From Calliopsis andreniformis (lineage: Eukaryota > Arthropoda > Insecta > Hymenoptera > Andrenidae): 64,000 bases of DNA. Where the stretch lies: positions 13,768,157 through 13,832,156 of the forward strand of contig NW_027480429.1 in assembly GCF_051401765.1 (NCBI RefSeq), given 5' to 3'. The position numbers and the translations under genes are program-made. Shown here one piece after another: positions 38,492-50,800 of this stretch; the stretch's first letter is position 1; each line of letters begins with the position of its first letter. The notes below the pieces were generated by a model. That model had not been told where the DNA came from, ran no database searches, and worked only from the letters and a program-made list of their open reading frames with translations.

Positions 38492-40490
38492 ACCGAATTG
38501 TTAGGGCCTAAGAAGTCAACGCCAGAAGCATAAGATACAATATAAATATAACAGTCTTTCCATCGTATAGAACGAATAATAGCATCCAGTGTGAAAGTTA
38601 TGGTCATTTCTACGTTCCGGGCAACCTAGGCTTCACTCTAGGGCGTTGCTCCACCAGATCAAACAGTTAGGGCCTTAGAAGTCAACGCCCGAAGCATAAA
38701 ACACAAAATAAATAGAACAGTTTTTCCATCGTATAAAACGAATAATAGCAACCAGTGTCAAAGTTATGGTCATTTCTACGTTCCGGGCAACCTAGGCTTC
38801 ACCCCAGGGCGTTGTTCCACCAGATCGAATAGTTAGGGCCTAAGAAGTGAACGCCAGCAGCATAAAATACACTATAAATACAACAGTTCTTCCATCATAT
38901 AAAACGAATAATTGCAACCAGTATGAAAGTTATGGTCATTTCTACGTTCCGGGCAACCTAGGCTTCACTCTATGGCGTTCTTCCACCACATCGAATGGCT
39001 GCAGCCTCAGAAGTCAACGCCTGAAGCATAAAATACAATAAAAATACAACAGTCTTTCCATCCTATAACAGGCATAATTGCAACCCGTGTGAAAGTAATG
39101 GTCATTTGTACGTTTCAGGCATCCTAGGCTTCACTCTAGGGCGTTGTCCCACCAGATCGAATTGTTAGGGCCTAAGAAGTCAACGCCAGAAGCATAAGAT
39201 ACAATATATATATAACAGTTTTTCCATCGTATAGAACGAATAATAGCAACCAGTGTGAAGGTTATGGTCATTTCTACGATCCGGGCAACCTAGGTTTCGC
39301 TCTAGGGCGTTGCTACACCAGATCGAATAGCTAGGGACTTGGAATTCAACGCCAGAAGAATAAAACACAATATAAGTACAACCGTTTTTCCATTGTATAA
39401 AATGAATAATTGCAAATATTGTGAAATTAATGGTCATTTCTACGTTCCGGGCAACCTAGGCGTCACTGTAGGGCGTTGCTCCACCACAGCTAATAGCTAC
39501 GGCCTAAGAAGGCAACGCCAGAAGCATAAAATACAATATAAGTATAACAGTTTTTCCATCGTATAAAACGAATAATAGCAACCAGTGTGAAAGTGATTGT
39601 CATTTCAACGTTCCGGGTAACCTAGGCTTCACTCTAGGGCGTTGTTGCACCAGATCGAACCGTTGGGGCCTAAGAAGGCAACGCCAGAAGCATAAAATAC
39701 AATATAAGTATAACAGTTTTTCCATCGTATAAAACGAATAATAGCAACCAGTATGAAAGTTGTGGTCATTTCTACTTTCCGGGCAACCTAGGCTACACCC
39801 TAGGGCGTTGCTGCAACAGATTGAATAGTTAGGGCCTTAGAAGTCAACGCCAGAAGCATAAAAAACAATATAAATACAACAGCTTTTCCACCGTGTAAAA
39901 CGAATAATTGCAACAAGTATGAAAGTTGTGGTTATTTCTACGTTCCGGGCAACCTAGGTTTCACTCTAGGGCGTTGCTCCACCAGATCGAATAGTGAGGG
40001 CCTTAGAAGTAAACGCCCGAAGCATAAAATACGTTACAAAATACAACAGCTTTTCCATCGTATAAAACGAATAATTGGGACCAGTGTGAAAGTTAAAGTC
40101 ATTTCTACATCTCGAGCAACCTGGGCTTCACTCTATGGCGTTCTTCCACCACATCGAATAGCTACGGCCTCAGAAGTCAACTCCTGAAGCATAAAATACA
40201 ATAAAAATACAACAGTCTTTCCATCCTATAACAGGAATAATTGCAACCCGTGTGAAAGTGATGGTCATTTCAACGTTCCGGGTAGCCTAGGCTTCACTCT
40301 AGGGCGTTGTTGCACCAGATCGAACCGTTGGGGCCTAAGAAGGCAACGCCAGAAGCATAAAATACAATATAAATATAACAGCTTTTCCATCGTATAAAAC
40401 GAATAATAGCAACCAGTGTGAAAGTTATGGTCATTTCTACGTTCCGGGCAACCTAGGCTTCACTCTAGGGCGTTGCTCCACCACATCGAC
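38492..40490 (+). repeat. 12-mer copy 2 switching to a 10-mer fragment
   Basis: From 38492 to about 39680 this follows 36501-37690. After that it leaves the 12-mer and follows the 10-mer, matching about 34862-36180 at an offset of 4318 bp (26 units). Examples are AAAAAACAATATAAATACAA near 39860, a changed TACGTTACAAAATACAAC near 40030 and ACATCTCGAGC near 40106. It is a composite of two higher-order types. Confidence 0.85.
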
Positions 40491-43400
40491 TAGTTAGGGC
40501 CTAAGAAGTGAACGCCAGCAGCATAAAATACAATATAAATCCAACAGTTCTTCCATCATATAAAACGAGTAATTGCAACCAGTATGAAAGTTATGGTCAT
40601 TTCTACGTTCCGGGCAACCTAGGCTTCACTCTATGGCGTTCTTCCACCACATCGAATGGCTACGGCCTCAGAAGTCAACGCCTGAAGCATAAAATACAAT
40701 TAAAATAGAACAGCCTTTCCATCCTATAACAGGGATAATTGCAACCCGTGTGAAAGTGATGGTCATTTCTACGTTACAGGCAACCTAGACTTCACTCTAG
40801 GGCGTTGTTCCACCAGATAGAATTGTTAGGGCCTAAGAAGTCAACGCCAGAAGCATAAGATACAATATAAATATAACTGTTTTTCCATCGTATAGAACGA
40901 ATAATAGCATCCAGTGTGAAGGTTATGGTCATTTCTACGTTCCGGGCAACCTAGGCTTCACTCTAGGGCGTTGCTCCACCAGATCAAACAGTTAGGGCCT
41001 TAGAAGTCAACGCCCGAAGCATAAAACACAAAATAAATAGAACAGTTTTTCCATCGTATAAAACGAACAATAGCAACCAGTGTCAAAGTTATGGTCATTT
41101 CTACGTTCCGGGCAACCTAGGCTTCACCCCAGGGCGTTGTTCCACCAGATCGAATAGTTAGGGCCTAAGAAGTGAACGCCAGCAGCATAAAATACACTAT
41201 AAATACAACAGTTCTTCCATCATATAAAACGAATAATTGCAACCAGTATGAAAGTTATGGTCATTTCTACGTTCCGGGCAACCTAGGCTTCACTCTATGG
41301 CTTTCTTCCACCACATCGAATAGCTGCGGCCTCAGAAGTCAACGCCTGAAGCATAAAATACAATAAAAATACAACAGACTTTCCATCCTATAACAGGCAT
41401 AATTGCAACCCGTGTGAAAGTGATGGTCATTTGTACGTTCCTGGCATCCTAGGCTTCACTCTAGGGCGTTGTTCCACCAGATCGAATTGTTAGGGCCTAA
41501 GAAGTCAACGCCAGAAGCATAAGATACAATATAAATATAACAGTTTTTCCATCGTATAGAACGAAGAATAGCAACCAGTGTGAAAGTTATGGTCATTTCT
41601 ACGTTCCGGGCAACCTAGGCTTCACTCTAGGTCGTTGCTCCACCAGATCAAACAGCTTAGGCCTTAGAAGTCAACGCCCGAAGTATAAAATACAAAATAA
41701 ATAGAACAGTTTTTCCATTGTATAAAACGAATAATTGCTACCAGTGTAAAAGTTATGGTCATTTCTACGTTCCGGGCAACCTAGGCTTCACCCTAGGGCG
41801 TTGTTCCACCAGATCGAATAGTTAGGGCCTAAGAAGTGAACGCCAGAAGCATAAAATACATTATAAATACAACAGTTTTGCATCATATAAAACGAGTAAT
41901 TGCAACCAGTATGAAAGTTGTGGTCATTTCTACTTTCCGGGCAACCTAGGCTACACCCTAGGGCGTTGCTCCAACAGATTGAATAGTTAGGGCCTTAGAA
42001 GTCAATGCCCGAAGCATAAAATGCAATAAAAATACAACAGTTTTTCCATCATATAATCGGAATAATTGCAACCAGTTTGAAAGTGATTGTCATTTCTACG
42101 TTCCGGGCACCCTCGGCTTCACTCTAGGGCGTTGCTCCACCAGATCAAACAGTTAGGGCCTTAGAAGTCAACGCCCGAAGCATAAAACACAAAATAAATA
42201 GAACAGTTTTTCCATCGTATAAAACGAATAATAGCAACCAGTGTCAAAGTTATGGTCATTTCTACGTTCCTGGCAACCTAGGCTTCACCCAAGGGCGTCG
42301 TTCCACCAGATGGAATAGTTAGGGCCTAAGAAGTCAACGCCAGAAGCATTAAATACGATATGAATACAACAGCTTTTCCATCGTATAAAACGAATAATTG
42401 CAACCAGTGTGAAAGTTATTGTCATTTCTACGTTCCGGGCAACCTAGGCTTCACTCTAGGGCGTCGCTCCACCAGATAGAATAGTTAGGGCCTTAGAAGT
42501 CAATGCCCGAAGCATAAAATACGAAATAAATAGAACAGTTTTTCCATTGTATGAAACGAATATTTGCAACCTGTGTGAAGGTTATGGTCATATCTACGTT
42601 TCGGGCAACCTAGGCTTCACTGTAGGGTGTTGCTCCACCAGATCAAATAGGTAGGGCCATAGATGTCATCGCCCGAAGCATAAAATACAATAAATATAGA
42701 AGAGTTTTTCTATCGTATAAGAGGAATAATAGCAATCAGTGTGAGAGTAATGGTCATTTCTACGTTCCGGGCAACCTAGGCTTCCCTCTAGGGTGTTGTT
42801 CCACCAGATCGGATTGCTAGGGCCTTAGAAGTCAACGCCCAAAGCATAAAATACAATAAAAGTACAACAGTTTTTCCATCATATAGCATGAATAATTGCA
42901 ATCAGTGTGAAAGTAATGATCATTTCGACGTTTCGGGCATCCTAGATTTAACTGTGGGGCATTGCTCCACCAGATCGAATACGTAGGACCTTAGAAGTCA
43001 GCGCCAGAAGCATATAGTACAATAAAAATGCAACAGTTTGTCCATCGTATAACAGGAATAATTGCAACCAGTGTGAAAGTGATGGTCATTTCAACGTTTC
43101 GGGCAACCTAGGCTTCACTCTAGGGCGTTGCTCCGCCAGATCGAATAGTTAGGGCCTGAGAAGTCAGAGCCAGTAGCATAAAATACAATATAAATACAAC
43201 ACCTTTTCCATCGTATAACTGGAATAATTGCAACCAGTGTTAAAGTTATGGTCAATTCTACGTTCCGGACAACCTAGGGTTCATTCTAGGGCGTAGCTCC
43301 ACTTGATCGAATAGTTAGGGCCTTAGAAGTCAACGCCAGAAGCATAAAATACGATATAGATACAACAGTTTTTCCATCGTATAACAGGAATAATTGCAAC

Positions 43401-44130
43401 CAGTGTGAAAGTTATGGTCATTTCTACGTTCCGTGCAACCTAGGCTTCACTCTAGGTCGTTGGTCCACTAGACCGAATAGTTTGGACCTATGAAGTCAAC
43501 GCCAGAAGCATAAAATACAATATATATACAACAGTTTTTCCATCGTATAAAGCGAATAATTGCAACCAGTGTGAAAGTACTGGTCATTTCTACGTTCCGT
43601 GTAACCTAGGCTTCACTCTAGGGCGTTGCTCCACCACATAGAATAGTTAGGGCCTAAGAAGTGAACGCCAGCAGCATAAAATACAATATAAATACAACAG
43701 TTCTTCCATCATATAAAACGAGTAATTGCAACCAGTATGAAAGTTATGGTCATTTCTACGTTCCGGGCAACCTAGGCTTCACTCTATGGCGTTCTTCCAC
43801 CACATCGAATGGCTACGGCCTCAGAAGTCAACGCCTGAAGCATAAAATACAATTAAAATAGAACAGCCTTTCCATCCTATAACAGGGATAATTGCAACCC
43901 GTGTGAAAGTGATGGTCATTTGTACGTTTCAGGCAACCTAGACTTCACTCTAGGGCGTTGTTGCACCAGATCGAATTGTTAGGGCCTAAGAAGTCAACGT
44001 CAGAAGCATAAGATACAATATAAATATAACTGTTTTTCCATCGTATAGAACGAATAATAGCATCCAGTGTGAAGGTTATGGTCATTTCTACGTTCCGGGC
44101 AACCTAGGCTTCACTCTAGGGCGTGGCTCC
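40491..44130 (+). repeat. Scrambled block region with a 19-unit-spaced repeat
   Basis: About 460 bp starting near 40500 (CAATTAAAATAGAACAGCC, ACAGGGATAATTGC, AACTGTTTTTCC) recurs near 43653, 3153 bp later. Between them, 41164-41480 repeats 37843-38110 (GGCTTTCTTCC, ACAGACTTTCC, CAGGCATAATTGC). The stretch 41410-41810 recurs near 53530-53890. A rare variant monomer lies at 42828-42993. No uniform period is visible here. Confidence 0.83.
42828..42993 (+). repeat. Variant monomer V (ATGATCATTTCGACG type), copy 2 of 7
   Basis: This monomer has GTATAGCATGAATAATTGC in the AT half, AATGATCATTTCGACG and TTTCGGGCATCCTAG in place of the usual GTCATTTCTACG and CCGGGCAACCTAG, and GGGGCATTGC for GGGCGTTGC. 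The other copies are at 1-163, 46812-46977, 47643-47808, 48639-48804, 50299-50463 and 62103-62268. The normal dyad is disrupted on both arms, while AATGATCATT is a perfect 10-base palindrome. The copy at 62103 has an ordinary AT half, so it is a hybrid. Confidence 0.85.
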
Positions 44131-46590
44131 ACCAGATCAAACAGTTAGGGCCTTAGAAGTCAACGCCCGAAGCATAAAATACAAAATAAATAGATCAGTT
44201 TTTCCATCGTATAAAACGAATAATTGCTACCAGTGTAAAAGTTATGGTCATTTCTACGTTCCGGGCAACATAGGCTTCACCCTAGGGCGTTGTTCCACCA
44301 GATCGAATAGTTAGGGCCTAAGAAGTGAACGCCAGAAGCATAAAATACAATATCAATACAACAGTTTTTCATTCGTATAAAACGAATAATTGCAACCAGT
44401 GTGAAAGTGATGGTCGTTTCTACGTTCGGCGCAACCTAGTCTTCACTCTAGGGCGTTGTTCCACCAGATCGAATAGTTACGGCCTTAGAAGTCAACGCCC
44501 GAAGTATAAAATACAAAATAAATAGAACAGTTTTTCCATTGTATGAAACGAATAATTGCTACCAGTGTGAAAGATATGGTCATTTCTACGTTCCTGGCAA
44601 CCTAGGCTTCACCCAAGGGCGTCGTTCCACCAGATGGAATAGTTAGGGCCTAAGAAGTCAACGCCAGAAGCATTAAATACGATATGAATACAACAGCTTT
44701 TCCATCGTATAAAACGAATAATTGCAACCCGTGTGAAAGTGATGGTCATTTGTACGTTCCAGGCAACCTAGGCTTCACTCTAGGGCGTTGTTCCACCAGA
44801 TCGAATTGTTAGGGCCTAAGAAGTCAACGACAGAAGCATAAGGTACAATATATATATAATAGTTTTTCCATCGTATAGAACGAATAATAGCATCCAGTGT
44901 GAAAGTTATGGTGATTTCTACGTTCCGGGCAACCTAGGCTTCACTCTAGGGCGTTGCTCCACCAGATCAAACAGTTAGGGCCTTAGAAGTAAACGGCCGA
45001 AGCATAAAATACAAAATAAATAGAACAGTTTTTCCATCGTATGAAACGAATAACAGCAACCAGTGTCAAAGTTATGGTCATTTCTACGTTCCGGGCAACC
45101 TAGGCTTCACCCCAGGGCGTTGTTCCACCAGATCGAATAGTTAGTGCCTAAGAAGTCAACGCCGGAAGCATAAAATGCAATAAAAATACAACAGTTTTTC
45201 CATCGTATAAAAGAATTAATTGCAACCAGTTTGAAAGTGATGGTCATTCCTACGTTCCGGGCAACGTAGGCTTCACACTAGCGCGTTGCTCCACCAGATC
45301 GAATAGTTAGGGCCTTAGAAGTCAACGCCAGAAGCATAAAATACAATAAAGATGCAACATCTTTTCCATCATATAAAACGAATAATTTCAACCAGTGTGA
45401 ATGTTATGGTCATTTCTACATTCCGAGCAACCTAGGCTTCACTCTGGGGCGTTGACCCAACAGATTGAATAGTTAGGGCCTAAGAAGTGAACGCCAGCAG
45501 CATAAAATACAATATAAATACAACAGTTCTTCCATCATATAAAACGAATAATTGCAACCAGTATGAAAGTTATAGTCATGTCTGCGTTCCGGGCAACCTA
45601 GGCTTCACTCTATGGCGTTCTTCCACCACATCGAATGGCTACGGCCTCAGAAGTCAACGCCTGAAGCATAAAATACAATTAAAATAGAACAGTCTTTCCA
45701 CCCTATAACAGGAATAATTGCAACCCGTGTGAAAGTGATGGTCATTTGTACGTTTCAGGCAACCTAGGCTTCACTCTAGGGCGTTGTTCCACCAGATCGA
45801 ATTGTTAGGGCCTAAGAAGTCAACGCCAGAAGCATAGGATACAATATAAATATAACAGTTTTTCCATCGTATAAAACGAATAATTGCTATCACTGTGAAA
45901 GTTAGAGTAAATTCTACGTTCCGGGCAACCTAGGCTTTACTCTAGGGCGTTGCTCCACCAGATAAAACAGTTAGGGCCTTAGAAGTCAACGCCCGAAGCA
46001 TAAAATACAAAATAAATAGAACTGTTTTTCCATTGTATAAAACGAATAATTGCTACCAGTATGAAAGTTATGGTCATCTCTACGTTCCGGGCAACCTAGG
46101 CTTCACTCTATGGCGTTCTTCCACCACATCGAATGGCTACGGCCTCAGAAGTCAACGCCTGAAGCATAAAATACAATTAAAATAGAACAGTCATTCCACC
46201 CTATAACAGGAATAACTGCAACCAGTGTGAAAGTTATGGTCATTTCTACGTTCCGGGCAACCTAGGATTCACTCTGTGGCGTTGGTCCACCAGATGGAAT
46301 AGTTAGGGCCTAAGAAGTCAACGCCAGAAACATTAAATACGATATAAATACAACAGCTTTTCCATCGTATAAAACGAATAATTGCAACCAGTGTGAAAGT
46401 TATGGTCATTTCTACGATCCGGGCAACCTAGGCTTCGCTCTAGGGCGTTGCTCCACCAGATCGAATAGTTAGGGCCTTAGAAGTCAACGCCGGAAGCATA
46501 AAATACAATCAAAATATAGCAGCTTTTCCATCGTGTAATGGGAACAATTGCAGCCAGTGTCAAGGTGATGGTCATTTCTACGTTCCGGGC
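44131..46590 (+). repeat. Mixed monomers sharing blocks with 48.8-50.1 kb and 54 kb
   Basis: About 44390-44720 (GGTCGTTTCTACGTTCGGCG, CCCAAGGGCGTCG) matches about 48880-49210. About 44820-45080 (AACGACAGAAGC, ATGGTGATTTCTACG, GTAAACGGCCGAAGC) matches about 49800-50060. About 45340-45720 (AATAATTTCAACC, GGGGCGTTGACCCAACAG) matches about 53970-54340, 52 units away. The order differs between locations, so these blocks have been shuffled. Confidence 0.83.
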
Positions 46591-47880
46591 AACCTAGGCT
46601 TCACTCTAGGGCGTTGCTCCACCAGATCGAATAGATAGGGACTTAGAATTCAACGCCAGAAGCATAAAATACAATATAAGTACAACAGTTTTTCCATTGT
46701 ATAAAACGAATAATTGCAACCAGTGTGAAAATTATGGTCATTTCTACGTTCCGGGATACATAGGCTTCACTCTTGGACGCTGCCTCACCAGATCGAATAG
46801 CTAGGACCTTAGAAGTCGAAGCCAGAAGCAGAAAATACAATAAAAATGCAACAGTTTTTTCATTGTATAGCATGAATAATTGCAACCAGTGTGAAAGGAA
46901 TGATCATTTCGGCGTTTCGGGCATCCTAGACTTTACTCTGAGGCATTGCTCCACAAGATTGAATAGCTAGGGCCTAAGAAGTGAACGCCAGATGCATAAA
47001 ATACAATATAAATACAGCAGCTTTTTCCATCGTATAAAACGAATAATTGCAAACAGTGTGAAAGTAATGGTCATTTCTACGTCCCGGCCAACGTAGGCTT
47101 CACTCTAGAGCGTGTCTCCACCAGATCGAATAGTTAGGGCCTTAGAAGTCAACGCCAGAACCTTAAAATACAATAAAGATGCAACAGATTTTCCATCGTA
47201 TAACAGGAATAAATGCATCCAGTGTGAAGGTAATGGTATGTTCTACGTTCCGGATAACCTGGGCTTCACTCTAGGTCTGTGCTCCACCAGATCAAATAGT
47301 TTAGGCCTAAGAAGTCAACGCCAGAAGCATAAAATACAATATAAATACAACAGCTTTTCCATCGTATATAACGTATATTTGCAAACAGTGTGAAAGTAAT
47401 GGTCATTTCTATGTTCCGGGCAACCTGGGCTTCACTCTAGGGCGTTGCTCCACCAGATCGAATAGATAGGGACTTAGAATTCAACGCCAGGAGCATAAAA
47501 TACAATACAAGTACAACAGTTTTTCCATTGTATAAAACGAATAATTGCAACCAGTGTGAAAGTTATGGTTATTTCTACGTTCCGGGCAACATAGGCTTCA
47601 CTCTTGGACGTTGCCCCACCAGATCGAATAGCTAGGACTTTAGAAGTCGAAGCCAGAAGCAGAAAATACAATAAAAATGCAACAGTTTTTTCATCGTATA
47701 GCATGAATAATTGCAACCAGTGTGAAAGGAATGATCATTTCGGCGTTTCGGGCGTCCTAGACTTTACTCTGAGGCATTGCTCCATCAGATAGAATAGTTA
47801 GGGCCTAAGAAGTGAACGCCAGATGCATAAAACACAATATAAATGCAGCAGCTTTTCCATCGTATAAAACGAATAATAAC
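46591..47880 (+). repeat. 5-mer repeat (831-bp offset) carrying the variant monomer
   Basis: About 460 bp, nearly three monomers, from 46630 recur from 47461. Marks are GATAGGGACTTAGAATTC, CTCTTGGACG, GTCGAAGCCAGAAGCAGAAA, then the variant AATGATCATTTCGGCG unit and CCAGATGCATAAAA with TACAGCAGC or TGCAGCAGC. The copies differ at about a dozen sites, so this duplication is older than the 13-mer and 17-mer events. Confidence 0.85.
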
Positions 47881-50800
47881 AACCAGTGTGAAAGTTATGG
47901 TCTTTTCTACGTTCCGGGCAACCTAGGCTTTACTCTAGGGCGTTCCTCCACCAGATCGAATAGTTAGGGCCTTAGTAGTGAACGCCAAAAGCATAAAATA
48001 CAACAAAAATGCAATAGTTTTTCCATCGCATAAAACGAATAATAACAACCAGTGTGAAAGTTATGGTCTTTTCTACGTTCCGGGCAACCTAGGCTTCACT
48101 CTAGGGCGTCGCTCCACCAGATAGAATACTTAGGGCCTTAGAAGTCAACGCCCGAAGCATAAAATACAAAGTAAATAGAACAGTTTTTCCATTGTATAAA
48201 ACCAATAATTGCTACCAGTGTGAAAGTTATGGTCATTTCTACGTTCCGGGCAACCTAGGTTTCACTCTATGGCGTGTGTCCACCAGATCGAATAGTTTGG
48301 GCCTAAGACGTCAAAGCCAGAAGCATAAAATGCAATATAAATACAACACATTTTCCATCGTATAACAGGAATAATTGCAACCAGTGTCAAAGTTATTGTC
48401 ATTTCTACGTTCCGGGCAACCTAGGCTTCATTCTAGTGCGTTGCTCAACTAGATCGAATAGTTAGGGCCTTAGAAGTCAAATCCAGAAGCATAAAGTATA
48501 ATAAATAGCCAACAGTTTGTCCATCGTATAACAGGAATAATTGCAACCAGCGTGAAAGTAATGGTCATTTCTACGTTTCGGGCAACATAGGCTACACTCT
48601 TGGACGTTGGCCCACGAGATCGAATAGCTAGGACCTTAGTAGTCAACGCCAGAAGCATAAAATACAGTAAAAATACAACAGTTTTTCCATCGTATAGCAT
48701 GAATAAATGCAACCAGCGTGGAAGTAATGATCATTTCGACGATCCAGGCATCCTAGATTTAACTGTGAGGCATTGCTCCTCTAGATCGAATACATAGGGC
48801 CTTAGTAGTCAACGCCAGAAGCATAAATTACAATAAAAATCCAACAGTTTTCCGACCGTATAACAGGAATAATTGCAACCAGTGTGAAAGTGATGGTCGT
48901 TTCTACGTTCGGCGCAACCTAGTCTTCACTCTAGGGCGTTGTTCCACCAGATCGAATAGTTACGGCCTTCGAAGTCAACGCCCGAAGTATAAAATACAAA
49001 ATAAATAGAACAGTTTTTCCATTGTATGAAACGAATAATTGCTACCAGTGTGAAAGATATGGTCATTTCTACGTTTCTGGCAACCTAGGCTTCACCCAAG
49101 GGCGTCGTTCCACCAGGTGGAATAGTTAGGGCCTAAGAAGTCAACGCCAGAAGCATTAAATACGATATGAATACAACAGCTTTTCCATCGTATAAAACGA
49201 ATAATTGCAACCAGTGTGAAAGTTATTGTCATTTCTACGTTCCGGGCAACCTAGGCTTCACTCTAGGGCGTCGCTCCACCAGATAGAATAGTTAGGGCCT
49301 TAGAAGTCAACGCCCGAAGCATAAAATACGAAATAAATAGAACAGCTTTGCCATTGTATGAAACGAATATTTGCAAGCTGTGTGAAGGTTATGGTCATAT
49401 CTACGTTTCGGGCAACCTAGGCTTCACTGTAGGGTGTTGCTCCACCAGATCAAATAGGTAGGGCCATAGAAGTCAACGCCCGAAGCATAAAATACAATAT
49501 AAATACAACAGTTCTTCCATCATATAAAACGAGTAATTGCAACCAGTATGAAAGTTATGGTCATTTCTACGTTCCGGGAAACCTAGGCTTCACTCTATGG
49601 CGTTCTTCCACCACATCGAATAGCTACGGCCTCAGAAGTCAACGCCTGAAGCATAAAATACAATAAAAATACAACAGTCTTTCCATCCTATAACAGGAAT
49701 AATTGCAACCCGTGTGAAAGTGATGGTCATTTGTACGTTCCAGGCAACCTAGGCTTCACTCTAGGGCGTTGTTCCACCAGATCGAATTGTTAGGGCCTAA
49801 GAAGTCAACGACAGAAGCATAAGATACAATATAAATATAATAGTTTTTCCATCGTATAGAACGAATAATAGCATCCAGTGTGAAAGTTATGGTGATTTCT
49901 ACGTTCCGGGCAACCTAGGCTTCACTCTAGGGCGTTGCTCCACCAGATCAAACAGTTAGGGCCTTAGAAGTAAACGGCCGAAGCATAAAATACAACATAA
50001 ATAGAACAGTTTTTCCATCGTATGAAACGAATAACAGCAACCAGTGTCAAAGTTATGGTCATTTCTACGTTCCGGGCAACCTAGGCTTGACTCTAGGGCG
50101 TTGCTCCACCAGATCGAATAGGTAGGGCCATAGAAGTCAACGCCCGAAGCATAAAATACAATAAACATACAACAGTTTTTCCACCGTATAACAGGAATAA
50201 TTGCAACAAGTGTGACGGTAATGGTCATTTCTACGTTCCGGGCATCCTAGGCTTCGCTCTAGGGCGTTGCTCGACCAGATCGAATAGCTAGGGCCCTAGA
50301 AGTCAACGTCAGAAGCATAAAGTAAAATAAAAATGCAACAGTCTTTCCGTCGTATAGCATGATTAATTGCAACCAGTGCGAAAGTAATGATCATTTCGAC
50401 GTTTCGGGCATCCTAGACTTAACTCTGAGGCGTTGCTCCACGAGATCGAAGAGTTAGGGCCTTAGAAGACAACGCCAGAAGCATAAACTACAAAACAAAT
50501 ACAACAGCCTTTTCATCGTATAAAACGAATAATGGCCACATTTGTGACGGTTATGGTCATATCTACGTTCCGCGAAACCGCTGCTTCGCTCTAGGGCGTT
50601 GATCCACCAGAGGGTATAGTTAGGGCCTTAGAAGTCAACGCCAGAAGCATAAAATACAATAAAGATGCAACAGTTTTTCCATCGTATAACAGGAATAACT
50701 GCAACCAGTGTGAAAGTACTTGTCATCTATACGTTCCGGGAACCTAGGCTTCCCTCTAGGGCGTTGCTACACCAGATCGAATAGCTAGGGACTTAGAATT

